Position numbers and translations under genes: made by a program. This document shows positions 20,622 to 30,614 of a DNA stretch of 64,000 nucleotides, piece by piece. The stretch's first letter is position 1; every line of letters starts with the position of its first letter. The notes below the pieces were generated by a model. The model had not been told where the DNA came from. It made no database searches and worked only from the letters and a program-made list of their open reading frames with translations. This stretch comes from Entoloma clypeatum (taxonomy: Eukaryota; Basidiomycota; Agaricomycetes; Agaricales; Entolomataceae): the NCBI GenBank assembly GCA_963565915.1, contig OY751490.1, positions 4,030,001 to 4,094,000 on the forward strand, in the 5' to 3' direction.

Positions 20622-20931
20622 TGTTGAAGTTCCACCTGGGCGCTAGCCGCAGATATACTGAGCAACACAGCTACAGTGGAAGTACTCTACTTAACCGTTC
20701 TAGTCACTTACTTGGGTTGGAAAGGGTGAGGCTGGTGAGAGCGGTTGAGGCTGGTAAGAGCGATGGAGCTGGTTAAGAGTCAAGAGACAACTTGTTGATA
20801 TTAACAGTTTCCTGGTCTTATATACCGTACTACTGTTTGTACCAACCAAATAAGTATGTAATCGAAGATGTGTAAAGGTCACGTGATATAATCTAATCTA
20901 ATCTAATCTACGTGATGGAAAAGTTTCAACA
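20622..20931 (-). repeat. Copia H1 3' LTR (mosaic)
   Basis: 310 bp. In RNA sense, U3 and the start of R are identical to N1's LTR as far as I compared, while the downstream part matches H1's own 5' LTR. Followed on the plus strand by C7 (20932-20938), i.e. the G-rich polypurine tract. Contains four TAATC units next to CACGTG. Confidence 0.92.
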
Positions 20932-20996
20932 CCCCCCCATATTTAGTACATACTTCTAAATACATCTTACTTTTTGCCATATAGGTACTCTTTCGT

Positions 20997-23911
20997 CTAG
21001 TTTTTAAGTAATCCAAAGTATGGGATAAACTTGCTAAAGAGGACTTTCCCCAGATTCTTAGTTAAAAGGTCTGCAGGGTTATTCACTCCTTCGATGAATT
21101 CGACCGTAATGATGCCTTCGGATACTTTTTCTCTGACGAAGTGGAATCGCACGTCAATGTGCTTGGACCGCTTTTCAGTTACAGGGTTGGATGCGATAAA
21201 GACGGAGCCATTGTTATCTCCATAGATCGGGACTGATCCGATCTGCATCCCAAGTTCGGCAAGCATGCTTCTAAGCCATGTCACTGCGCGACTGCAATCT
21301 GATAGCGCCATGTATTCTGCTTCCGTGGAAGAGAGGGCAATGGTTTTTTGCGCCGATGAAACCCATGTTACTGCTCCAGATGCCAGCGATATGAAGTAAC
21401 CAGTGGTGGACTTCCTGGTGTTTTCGTCTGACGCCCAATCGGAATCTGTGAATGCGTAGATTCCTTTCCCAGAATCACCATCGTACATGATTGCGTAATT
21501 TTTTGTCGCCTTCAAATACCTGCAAATATCCCTTGCCACTTCTAAATGGCGTTTGGTAGGGTTTGCGGAAAATTGGGACATTTTGATTACGGTGAAACAA
21601 ATGTCGGGTCTTGTCCCGATCATTAAGTACAATAATGATCCAATGACAGATTGGTACTTGGATCTCAGTTCTGCATTGGGTTCATCTTCAGATTTCATGG
21701 GTTTGTAGCCCGTTGGGAGTGGGGTATGGGTGGCATTAGATTCGCTCATCCCCATGCGTGCGAGAATTTTCTCAAGGTAGGGTACTTGATCAATGAAGAT
21801 CCGCTTCCCACGTTGCCTTATTTGGATAGAGAGAAATTCTTTTGGTTCCCCATCAGGGACTAGGTGGCCTAGATCCCTACATTCCCATGTTGTCATGAAG
21901 GCCTTCTTCTTTTCCAGCGTGTATTCCCGGTTTGTGCCGAGAAAAGCAGAGTCATCGACATAAATGACGGCGATCACAGTTTCCCCTTTGGTACTTGTGT
22001 GAATGAACACTCCCGCATCGGAGTGAAGCCAGACAAAGCCGAGCTTTTTCATGGAGGAATCGAGTTCCCTCCACCAGGCTAATGCGGCCTGCTTGAGTCC
22101 GTATAGGGCTTTGTATAGTCGGTACACGAGGTTTTCTTTCCCTTTTACTATGTAGCCCTCAGGCTGTCGCATGTAAATTACCTCACGGAGTGTTCCATAG
22201 AGGAAGGCTGCTGAGACGTCCAAGAGTGTCATGAACCACCCTTCAAGGGCTGTCAATGCCAGAATTAATCGGACGGTCTCGTATCTCACTACTGGTGAGA
22301 AGATCTGATCGAAGTCAATCCCTTCTACCTGTGAGAAACCTTTTGCAACAAGGCGCGCTTTCAAACGCCCGTCGGATTTTTCGTTGTAAACCCATTTGTT
22401 CCTTAGTGCTTTCCTCCCTGTAGGTAGGGGTACTAACTCCGTGATCACCCCGCGGCTTTTGAGCATGTCTAGCTCTTTTCGTTCTGCTGCATACCAATCT
22501 TCTTTGTTCGGAAGAGAGTATATGTCTTTGTGTGACATTTCGATGATGCCTACTTGGATGGAGATTGCCTCCATCAGGAGATCGTTCATCCATGCCGTTT
22601 GACCGCCCAATCTACGTCTTCGATCCATTTTTTCAAGATCAGAAGCAGGGGTGTCTTCCCCATAGATGCTGTCTGGCATTCTCCGAACTCGTCGTTTCCT
22701 GATCGGTCGATCTGGTACTTGCTCGGGCTCTGGAGTGGGTACTCGTGGCTCATCATCGGGCTCGCTACGCGGCAAATCATCGTCTGATTCAGGGTGATCC
22801 TGTCCAGTGGGAACAGGGTCGTGAGGTTTTTCGTAATGACTGTCATTGTCATCGTTTCCGGGGATGAGGTCCTCAAACTCATCAGCCGGTTCTGGGTTTT
22901 CCATTTCTGGATGGTTCTCTGGCAAAGGGTCGATGTGGCATCTAGGGTACTTGCTTTCATCAAAGATAGCTTTCCCACCCATGAAAATTGTATTAGTCTC
23001 AGGATCCATGAAACGGTATCCTTTGACCCCTGGCTTTGATCCGAGATAAATCATCAATCGAGATCTAGACTCCAGGGAATTTCTACGTTTTTCTTTTGGG
23101 ATATACACATATGCCTGACATCCGAAGACTCTGATGCTTGACATATTGGGGATCTCATTGGTCACCCTGAAGTAAGGGGTATTCCATTCGAGACGCTGCA
23201 TGGGGGTTCTGTTGTAGAGAAAAGCTGCATGTTCCAAACAGAATTCCCACCACATAGGTGGTAAGCACGCGTCGAAGCGCAAGGCCTGAGATTTCTCCCA
23301 CAGGGTTCGATTTATCCGTTCTGCTCGACCGTTCTGCTGGTGCTGATATGGGAGCGTGACGTCGATCAGAATTCCATGATCGGCAAGTACATCCTTGTAT
23401 TCATTAAATTCTCCACCTCCATCAACTCGCCATTTCTTAGGAGTGGCGGCGAATTGATTCTGGATCATCGCAAGGAATTGTCGTAGTGCCGTGATGGCAT
23501 CTGACTTCTTCCTAAGCAAGACGACCCAGACATGGGATGAAAAGTCATCCAAAAACGTAAGGAAATATTTATATTTGTGGTATGATGCCGTGGATATCTG
23601 TTTGAGATCGGAATGGATTAGATCAAAGGTTTTTGTTGCCCTTGTCATCGAATTGGGATATGACTGATTCAGCATTTTCCCTTTGAGGCAACCTGTGCAA
23701 CTTTCCTGTGATTTCTCACGTACTAGTGTCTCAGGTACCCCTTTGGTACTGGTAGGAATCTTTTGGAGTGCTTGATCATTTGGGTGACCAAGGCGCTTGT
23801 GCCATGTTTCGACAGTGATTTCGCTTGAGATCACATGGATCTGGTCATAGCGTATTTCAGTGTCTAACCAGTAAATGGTTTGACCAAGGATGTGGGGCGA
23901 AAACTGGATTT
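20997..23911 (-). pseudogene. pol: Copia H1 pol part (integrase, RT, RNase H), severed from gag
   Basis: Open from the N1 insertion point to the stop at 20997. It contains the pre-integrase zinc region (WHKRLGHPNDQ, CTGCLKGKM), the integrase core (IHSDLKQ, RVDGGGEF, NGRAERINR), RT with YVDD, and RNase H (TDSDWA, STEAEYM). I count about five amino-acid differences from N1 over 945 residues. Coding is intact, but it is cut from its promoter, gag and protease, so it is not expressible as a polyprotein. Confidence 0.93.
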
Positions 23912-24221
23912 TGTTGAAACTTTTCCATCACGTAGATTAGATTAGATTAGATTATATCACGTGACCTTTACACATCTTCGATTACATACTTATTTGGTTG
24001 GTACAAACAGTAGTACGGTATATAAGACCAGGAAACTGTTAATATCAACAAGTTGTCTCTTGACTCTTAACCAGCTCCATCGCTCTCACCAGCCTCAACC
24101 GCTCTCACTAGCCTTACCCCCTCCAAACCATGTAAGTGACCATAGCGGTATCATAGAGTACTTCCACTGTAGCTATGTTGCTCAGTACACCTGTGGCTAG
24201 CGCCCAGGTGGAACTTCAACA
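23912..24221 (+). repeat. Copia N1 5' LTR with promoter
   Basis: TGTTGAAACTTTTCC start, CTTCAACA end; TATATAAG promoter box about 107 nt in; TAGAT/TAATC-type tandem units and CACGTG near the start. Confidence 0.93.
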
Positions 24222-24236
24222 GGTTATGGGCCCCGG
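24222..24236 (+). promoter_or_regulatory. Primer-binding site, initiator tRNA-Met half type
   Basis: GGTTATGGGCCCCGG immediately follows the LTR. Its complement contains GGGCCCATAACC, the anticodon stem-loop of eukaryotic initiator tRNA-Met, which is how Drosophila copia primes from a cleaved tRNA half. The same sequence stands after the 5' LTRs of H1 (32836-32850) and H2 (42919-42933). Confidence 0.75.
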
Positions 24237-24584
24237 ATAGCAGAGGGACTTGGGAAACGCTGGCAACAGCGAGTACCTGCCCACTCTACCCTGGTTGGCG
24301 AAGAACCAATCGAAAGATCTAGGTTCTGAGTCTTACTTCTTCACATATGAACCTGGGAACGTCATTACGACAAGTACCTGTCATGAGACGTCCCTAAGGG
24401 GATTGACCTAGTACACTCCATGTGGAAACGTTGATCGCACCTTATACGTTTCTGACATATAAAGGGTTTTCCCGTGACCGCTATTCCTAAAGGGAATATG
24501 TCATAAGGAATCATTTAATTGTTTTCTTAAATCATATTCATAACACATCACTGATTGGGAACCCTTTCTTAGATTCATCTAAAA

Positions 24585-27500
24585 ATGTCTACCTCTCGCT
24601 CCGCCCTCGACTCCATCGCCATCTTCGACGGCATCGACTACCAGAGTTGGGCCGAAAAAATGAAGTCATACCTTCTCCATCAAGGAGTCTGGCGCCTCGT
24701 ATCCGGCGACATCGAGCGCCCCGACATCAAGGACTTTACGGTCACGGTCTCCACCCCTGCCTCAGCCACTTCGACATCTGCGACATCTGCGACTCAACCT
24801 CCGGCGGTCACTATCACTGTCGACCATCCCGCCTTCGCCAAGGAAAAGAAGGCCTGGATCAGAGACGACGACATGGCTCAGGGTTCCATCCGTCTCAAAG
24901 TCTCCGAAGCAATCAGGAGGCACATCAAGGACGCCTCAACCTCAAAGGAAGCTTGGACGACGTTGAAAGACACGTATTCGAAGGTCTCCCCCGCCACCAT
25001 TTTTGGCGACTTCAAGGCTGCTGCCTCCTTCAAGCTCTCGGGTCGCGACCCCGTACCGGAAATCGAGCGCCTCAGATCACTCTTCGCTCGCCTCAGCGAC
25101 GCGAAGTTCATTGTGCCTGACCTGATGCAGGCTATGATCCTGGCAAGTGCCATCCCTGACGCTTGGTCGTCTCTCTCCACCGCCCTCTTCCAGGTCTACG
25201 ACGCCGATGACTTCACATGGCAGGCCGTTGCCGACAGCATTGTATCGGAGTACAGGCGCAAGTATGCGATTGGGTCTACTCGGGCGTCCAACGAGCAGGC
25301 CCGGAAAATCTCCGGGACCAAGCGAAAGGGGCAAGACCCCAAATGGGAAAAGCAAACAGCGCCGAGTACCTCGCGTAACAATGCTGACGAGCAGCCTAAC
25401 TCGACCGACCCGAGTACCGCTTCTGAAAAGAAGAAGGGAAAGGGACGCTGGCGCAACCAGAAGAAGCGCGCCAACAACGCAGAAAACGACTCCGACCAAG
25501 CTGAGGAAATGGTCGAGTTTATTGCACCAGCCATTGAGCAACCCCTTCGTCGTCCTGCTCCTTGTCCTCTTCCTCCTCGTCAACGTGCCCCTTGCCATCT
25601 CCCTCCTCGTCATGCACCTACCTTCACCACTGTAACGGGCCACGGGAAAACTACGAGTACCGCGCAGCCTGACTCGGAGAAAATGCAGTCTCTCCTGCAA
25701 CGCATGAACCCGCCTCCTTCTCAGTACACCGGGCTTCCCTCAGGAAAGCCGTCTGTGTGGAAAAAGAATGAGAGGGTGCGAAGACTCGCCCGAGAGATCG
25801 GTGCTCAACCCTCTGGGTCAAACCTCCGTATCTTAGATACCATCATTCCTGACATCGACGAAAGGCCGGCTAAACAGCGTCGCGTAGCCCCGTCAATAGA
25901 AGAATCGCTGAAAATGATGGACATCGACCAGGAACGGATGGGGCCGGATGTGTTTGAGGATGAGATAGAACTTGACGGTTCGTCGAAAACCTTTCTTGAA
26001 CCTTATCAATTGCGGAATGCTAATAATACCTCTCAACAGACGTATAATATATTAGCCAGTACCAGTACAGAGTGCGTAGATCACATTAGCAGTGATCTAC
26101 ATAAAAAATATATTAAACATTTCGCATCTTGTACACATTGTAAGGAAAAAGAACGCGCGCAATGGATACTAGATTCCGGCGCCTCTTTACACTTCACCTA
26201 TGAGTTTAAGGACTTCGCATATTATAGACCTCTCACGGTCAAGCGATTCATCCAAACTGCAGCTAAAGGGAAGAAACTGGAAATACTCGGAGTTGGGGCC
26301 GTTCCAGTACGGCACACCCTAAATGGGGAAATAAAAACCCATCTTCTCAGACCGGTGTTCTACATCCCGGACATGGACACACGCCTATTGTCCCTAGGCG
26401 TCTTCCTTAACCATGGTTACAAAGTAGACGGGACTTGTGGAGAAATTAACATCTCCAAAGGGCTGAGCAAAATCCAGTTTTCGCCCCACATCCTTGGTCA
26501 AACCATTTACTGGTTAGACACTGAAATACGCTATGACCAGATCCATGCGATCTCAAGCGAAATCACNNNNNNNNNNNNNNNNNNNNNNNNNNNNNNNNNN
26601 NNNNNNNNNNNNNNNNNNNNNNNNNNNNNNNNNNNNNNNNNNNNNNNNNNNNNNNNNNNNNNNNNNNNNNNNNNNNNNNNNNNNNNNNNNNNNNNNNNNN
26701 NNNNNNNNNNNNNNNNNNNNNNNNNNNNNNNNNNNNNNNNNNNNNNNNNNNNNNNNNNNNNNNNNNAAATGATGGACATCGACCAGGAACGGATGGGGCC
26801 GGATGTGTTTGAGGATGAGATAGAACTTGACGGTTCGTCGAAAACCTTTCTTGAACCTTATCAATTGCGGAATGCTAATAATACCTCTCAACAGACGTAT
26901 AATATATTAGCCAGTACCAGTACAGAGTGCGTAGATCACATTAGCAGTGATCTACATAAAAAATATATTAAACATTTCGCATCTTGTACACATTGTAAGG
27001 AAAAAGAACGCGCGCAATGGATACTAGATTCCGGCGCCTCTTTACACTTCACCTATGAGTTTAAGGACTTCGCATATTATAGACCTCTCACGGTCAAGCG
27101 ATTCATCCAAACTGCAGCTAAAGGGAAGAAACTGGAAATACTCGGAGTTGGGGCCGTTCCAGTACGGCACACCCTAAATGGGGAAATAAAAACCCATCTT
27201 CTCAGACCGGTGTTCTACATCCCGGACATGGACACACGCCTATTGTCCCTAGGCGTCTTCCTTAACCATGGTTACAAAGTAGACGGGACTTGTGGAGAAA
27301 TTAACATCTCCAAAGGGCTGAGCAAAATCCAGTTTTCGCCCCACATCCTTGGTCAAACCATTTACTGGTTAGACACTGAAATACGCTATGACCAGATCCA
27401 TGCGATCTCAAGCGAAATCACTGTCGAAACATGGCACAAGCGCCTTGGTCACCCAAATGATCAAGCACTCCAAAAGATTCCTACCAGCACCAAAGGGGTA

Positions 27501-30239
27501 CCTGAGACACTAGTACGTGAGAAATCACAGGAAAGTTGCACAGGTTGCCTCAAAGGGAAAATGCTGAATCAGTCATATCCCAATTCGATGACAAGGGCAA
27601 CAAAAACCTTTGATCTAATCCATTCCGATCTCAAACAGATATCCACGGCATCATACCACAAATATAAATATTTCCTTACGTTTTTGGATGACTTTTCATC
27701 CCATGTCTGGGTCGTCTTGCTTAGGAAGAAGTCAGATGCCATCACGGCACTACGACAATTCCTTGCGATGATCCAGAATCAATTCGCCGCCACTCCTAAG
27801 AAATGGCGAGTTGATGGAGGTGGAGAATTTAATGAATACAAGGATGTACTTGCCGATCATGGAATTCTGATCGACGTCACGCTCCCATATCAGCACCAGC
27901 AGAACGGTCGAGCAGAACGGATAAATCGAACCCTGTGGGAGAAATCTCAGGCCTTGCGCTTCGACGCGTGCTTACCACCTATGTGGTGGGAATTCTGTTT
28001 GGAACATGCAGCTTTTCTCTACAACAGAACCCCCATGCAGCGTCTCGAATGGAATACCCCTTACTTCAGGGTGACCAATGAGATCCCCGATATGTCAAGC
28101 ATCAGAGTCTTCGGATGTCAGGCATATGTGTATATCCCAAAAGAAAAACGTAGAAATTCCCTGGAGTCTAGATCTCGATTGATGATTTATCTCGGATCAA
28201 AGCCAGGGGTCAAAGGATATCGTTTCATGGATCCTGAGACTAATACAATTTTCATGGGTGGGAAAGCTATCTTTGATGAAAGCAAGTACCCTAGATGCCA
28301 CATCGACCCTTTGCCAGAGAACCATCCAGAAATGGAAAACCCAGAACCGGCTGATGAGTTTGAGGACCTCATCCCCGGAAACGATGACAATGACAGTCAT
28401 TACGAAAAACCTCACGACCCTGTTCCCACTGGACAGGATCACCCTGAATCAGACGATGATTTGCCGCGTAGCGAACCCGATGACGAGCCACGAGTACCCA
28501 CTCCAGAGCCCGAGCAAGTACCAGATCGACCGATCAGGGAACGACGAGTTCGGAGAATGCCAGACAGCATCTATGGGGAAGACACCCCTGCTTCTGATCT
28601 TGAAAAAATGGATCAAAGACGTAGACTGGGCGGTCAAACGGCATGGATGAACGATCTCCTAATGGAGGCAATCTCCATCCAAGTAGGCATCATCGAAATG
28701 TCACACAAAGACATATACTCTCTTCCGAACAAAGAAGATTGGTATGCGGCAGAACGAAAAGAGCTAGACATGCTCAAAAGCCGCGGGGTGATCACGGAGT
28801 TAGTACCCCTACCTACAGGGAGGAAAGCTCTAAGGAACAAATGGGTTTACAACGAAAAATCCGACGGGCGTTTGAAAGCGCGCCTTGTTGCAAAAGGTTT
28901 CTCACAGGTAGAAGGGATTGACTTCGATCAGATCTTCTCACCAGTAGTGAGATACGAAACAGTCCGATTGATTCTGGCATTGACAGCCCTTGAAGGGTGG
29001 TTCATGACACTCTTGGACGTCTCAGCAGCCTTCCTCTATGGAACACTCCGTGAGGTAATTTACATGCGACAGCCTGAGGGCTACATAGTAAAAGGGAAAG
29101 AAAACCTCGTGTACCGACTATACAAAGCCCTATACGGACTCAAGCAGGCCGCATTAGCCTGGTGGAGGGAACTCGATTCCTCCATGAAAAAGCTCGGCTT
29201 TGCCCGGCTTCACTCCGATGCGGGAGTTTTCATTCACACAAGTACCAAAGGGGAAACTGTGATCGCCGTCATTTATGTCGATGACTCTGCTTTTCTCGGC
29301 ACAAACCGGGAATACACGCTGGAAAAGAAGAAGGCCTTCATGACAACATGGGAATGTAGGGATCTAGGCCACCTAGTCCCTGATGGGGAACCAAAAGAAT
29401 TTCTCTCTATCCAAATAAGGCAACGTGGGAAGCGGATCTTCATTGATCAAGTACCCTACCTTGAGAAAATTCTCGCACGCATGGGGATGAGCGAATCTAA
29501 TGCCACCCATACCCCACTCCCGACGGGCTACAAACCCATGAAGTCTGAAGATGAACCCAATGCGGAACTCAGATCCAAGTACCAATCCGTCATCGGGTCA
29601 CTATTGTACTTAATGATCGGGACAAGACCCGACATTTGTTTCGCCGTAATCAAAATGTCCCAATTCTCCGCAAACCCTACCAAACGCCATTTAGAAGTGG
29701 CAAGGGATATTTGCAGGTATTTGAAGGCGACAAAAAATTACGCGATCATGTACGATGGTGATTCTGGGAAAGGAATCTACGCATTCACAGATTCCGATTG
29801 GGCGTCAGACGAAAACACCAGGAAGTCCACCACTGGTTACTTCATATCGCTGGCATCTGGAGCAGTAACATGGGTTTCATCGGCGCAAAAAACCATTGCC
29901 CTCTCTTCCACGGAAGCAGAATACATGGCGCTATCAGATTGCAGTCGCGCAGTGACATGGCTTAGAAGCATGCTTGCCGAACTTGGGATGCAGATCGGAT
30001 CAGTCCCGATCTATGGAGATAACAATGGCTCCGTCTTTATCGCATCCAACCCTGTAACTGAAAAGCGGTCCAAGCACATTGACGTGCGATTCCACTTCGT
30101 CAGAGAAAAAGTATCCGAAGGCATCATTACGGTCGAATTCATCGAAGGAGTGAATAACCCTGCAGACCTTTTAACTAAGAATCTGGGGAAAGTCCTCTTT
30201 AGCAAGTTTATCCCATACTTTGGATTACTTAAAAACTAG
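24585..30239 (+). CDS. gag-pol: Copia N1 gag-pol polyprotein (1,599 aa after gap correction)
   Basis: As assembled the frame is 1,884 codons including the gap; removing the duplicated 855 bp (285 codons exactly) gives 1,599. Order: UBN2-type gag (1-300), basic linker, aspartic protease (WILDSGASLHF), pre-integrase HHCC, integrase core (IHSDLKQ, VDGGGEF, NGRAERINR), RT with YVDD, RNase H (TDSDWA, STEAEYM). Single-frame gag-pol with no frameshift. No CCHC zinc knuckle is present in gag; a lone CTHC stands just before the protease. A Pro/Cys-rich tandem (PAPCPLPPRQR then APCHLPPRHAP) sits in the linker and is shared with H1 but not H2. Confidence 0.92.
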   Translation: MSTSRSALDSIAIFDGIDYQSWAEKMKSYLLHQGVWRLVSGDIERPDIKDFTVTVSTPASATSTSATSATQPPAVTITVDHPAFAKEKKAWIRDDDMAQGSIRLKVSEAIRRHIKDASTSKEAWTTLKDTYSKVSPATIFGDFKAAASFKLSGRDPVPEIERLRSLFARLSDAKFIVPDLMQAMILASAIPDAWSSLSTALFQVYDADDFTWQAVADSIVSEYRRKYAIGSTRASNEQARKISGTKRKGQDPKWEKQTAPSTSRNNADEQPNSTDPSTASEKKKGKGRWRNQKKRANNAENDSDQAEEMVEFIAPAIEQPLRRPAPCPLPPRQRAPCHLPPRHAPTFTTVTGHGKTTSTAQPDSEKMQSLLQRMNPPPSQYTGLPSGKPSVWKKNERVRRLAREIGAQPSGSNLRILDTIIPDIDERPAKQRRVAPSIEESLKMMDIDQERMGPDVFEDEIELDGSSKTFLEPYQLRNANNTSQQTYNILASTSTECVDHISSDLHKKYIKHFASCTHCKEKERAQWILDSGASLHFTYEFKDFAYYRPLTVKRFIQTAAKGKKLEILGVGAVPVRHTLNGEIKTHLLRPVFYIPDMDTRLLSLGVFLNHGYKVDGTCGEINISKGLSKIQFSPHILGQTIYWLDTEIRYDQIHAISSEIXXXXXXXXXXXXXXXXXXXXXXXXXXXXXXXXXXXXXXXXXXXXXXXXXXXXXXXXXXXXXXXXXXXXMMDIDQERMGPDVFEDEIELDGSSKTFLEPYQLRNANNTSQQTYNILASTSTECVDHISSDLHKKYIKHFASCTHCKEKERAQWILDSGASLHFTYEFKDFAYYRPLTVKRFIQTAAKGKKLEILGVGAVPVRHTLNGEIKTHLLRPVFYIPDMDTRLLSLGVFLNHGYKVDGTCGEINISKGLSKIQFSPHILGQTIYWLDTEIRYDQIHAISSEITVETWHKRLGHPNDQALQKIPTSTKGVPETLVREKSQESCTGCLKGKMLNQSYPNSMTRATKTFDLIHSDLKQISTASYHKYKYFLTFLDDFSSHVWVVLLRKKSDAITALRQFLAMIQNQFAATPKKWRVDGGGEFNEYKDVLADHGILIDVTLPYQHQQNGRAERINRTLWEKSQALRFDACLPPMWWEFCLEHAAFLYNRTPMQRLEWNTPYFRVTNEIPDMSSIRVFGCQAYVYIPKEKRRNSLESRSRLMIYLGSKPGVKGYRFMDPETNTIFMGGKAIFDESKYPRCHIDPLPENHPEMENPEPADEFEDLIPGNDDNDSHYEKPHDPVPTGQDHPESDDDLPRSEPDDEPRVPTPEPEQVPDRPIRERRVRRMPDSIYGEDTPASDLEKMDQRRRLGGQTAWMNDLLMEAISIQVGIIEMSHKDIYSLPNKEDWYAAERKELDMLKSRGVITELVPLPTGRKALRNKWVYNEKSDGRLKARLVAKGFSQVEGIDFDQIFSPVVRYETVRLILALTALEGWFMTLLDVSAAFLYGTLREVIYMRQPEGYIVKGKENLVYRLYKALYGLKQAALAWWRELDSSMKKLGFARLHSDAGVFIHTSTKGETVIAVIYVDDSAFLGTNREYTLEKKKAFMTTWECRDLGHLVPDGEPKEFLSIQIRQRGKRIFIDQVPYLEKILARMGMSESNATHTPLPTGYKPMKSEDEPNAELRSKYQSVIGSLLYLMIGTRPDICFAVIKMSQFSANPTKRHLEVARDICRYLKATKNYAIMYDGDSGKGIYAFTDSDWASDENTRKSTTGYFISLASGAVTWVSSAQKTIALSSTEAEYMALSDCSRAVTWLRSMLAELGMQIGSVPIYGDNNGSVFIASNPVTEKRSKHIDVRFHFVREKVSEGIITVEFIEGVNNPADLLTKNLGKVLFSKFIPYFGLLKN
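26567..26766. other. 200-N scaffold gap with false 655-bp duplication
   Basis: 25912-26566 and 26767-27421 are the same 655 bp on either side of exactly 200 N, the usual placeholder. Two overlapping contigs were joined without merging; the real sequence has one copy and no gap. Not a biological repeat. Confidence 0.93.
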
Positions 30240-30304
30240 ACGAAAGAGTACCTATATGGCAAAAAGTAAGATGTATTTAGAAGTATGTACTAAATATGGG
30301 GGGG

Positions 30305-30614
30305 TGTTGAAACTTTTCCATCACGTAGATTAGATTAGATTAGATTATATCACGTGACCTTTACACATCTTCAATTACATACTTATTTGGTTGGTACAAA
30401 CAGTAGTACGGTATATAAGACCAGGAAACTGTTAATATCAACAAGTTGTCTCTTGACTCTTAACCAGCTCCATCGCTCTCACCAGCCTCAACCGCTCTCA
30501 CTAGCCTTACCCCCTCCAAACCATGTAAGTGACCATAGCGGTATCATAGAGTACTTCCACTGTAGCTATGTTGCTCAGTACACCTGTGGCTAGCGCCCAG
30601 GTGGAACTTCAACA
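30305..30614 (+). repeat. Copia N1 3' LTR
   Basis: 310 bp; partner of 23912-24221, with cttcaatt in place of cttcgatt as the only difference I saw. Confidence 0.93.

Larger units (their letters stand above)
23912..30614 (+). mobile_element. Copia N1: full Ty1/Copia nested in H1 (contains scaffold gap)
   Basis: LTRs 23912-24221 and 30305-30614 (310 bp each, one CG/CA difference seen near position 75), target duplication GATTT (23907-23911 and 30615-30619). Initiator-tRNA-Met-type primer site directly after the 5' LTR, gag-pol 24585-30239, G7 polypurine tract at about 30298-30304. The apparent 6,703 bp includes 200 N and a duplicated 655-bp flank; the corrected length is about 5,848 bp. Young and probably intact. 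Confidence 0.93.

Noticed and set aside
20890..20912. Tandem TAATC units resembling a telomere-like repeat
   Set aside because: The same four units occur at the same place in every Copia LTR of the window, so they are part of the LTR.
25912..27421. Genuine internal tandem duplication of the Copia N1 protease region
   Set aside because: The copies are identical and separated by exactly 200 N, the pattern of unmerged contig overlap.
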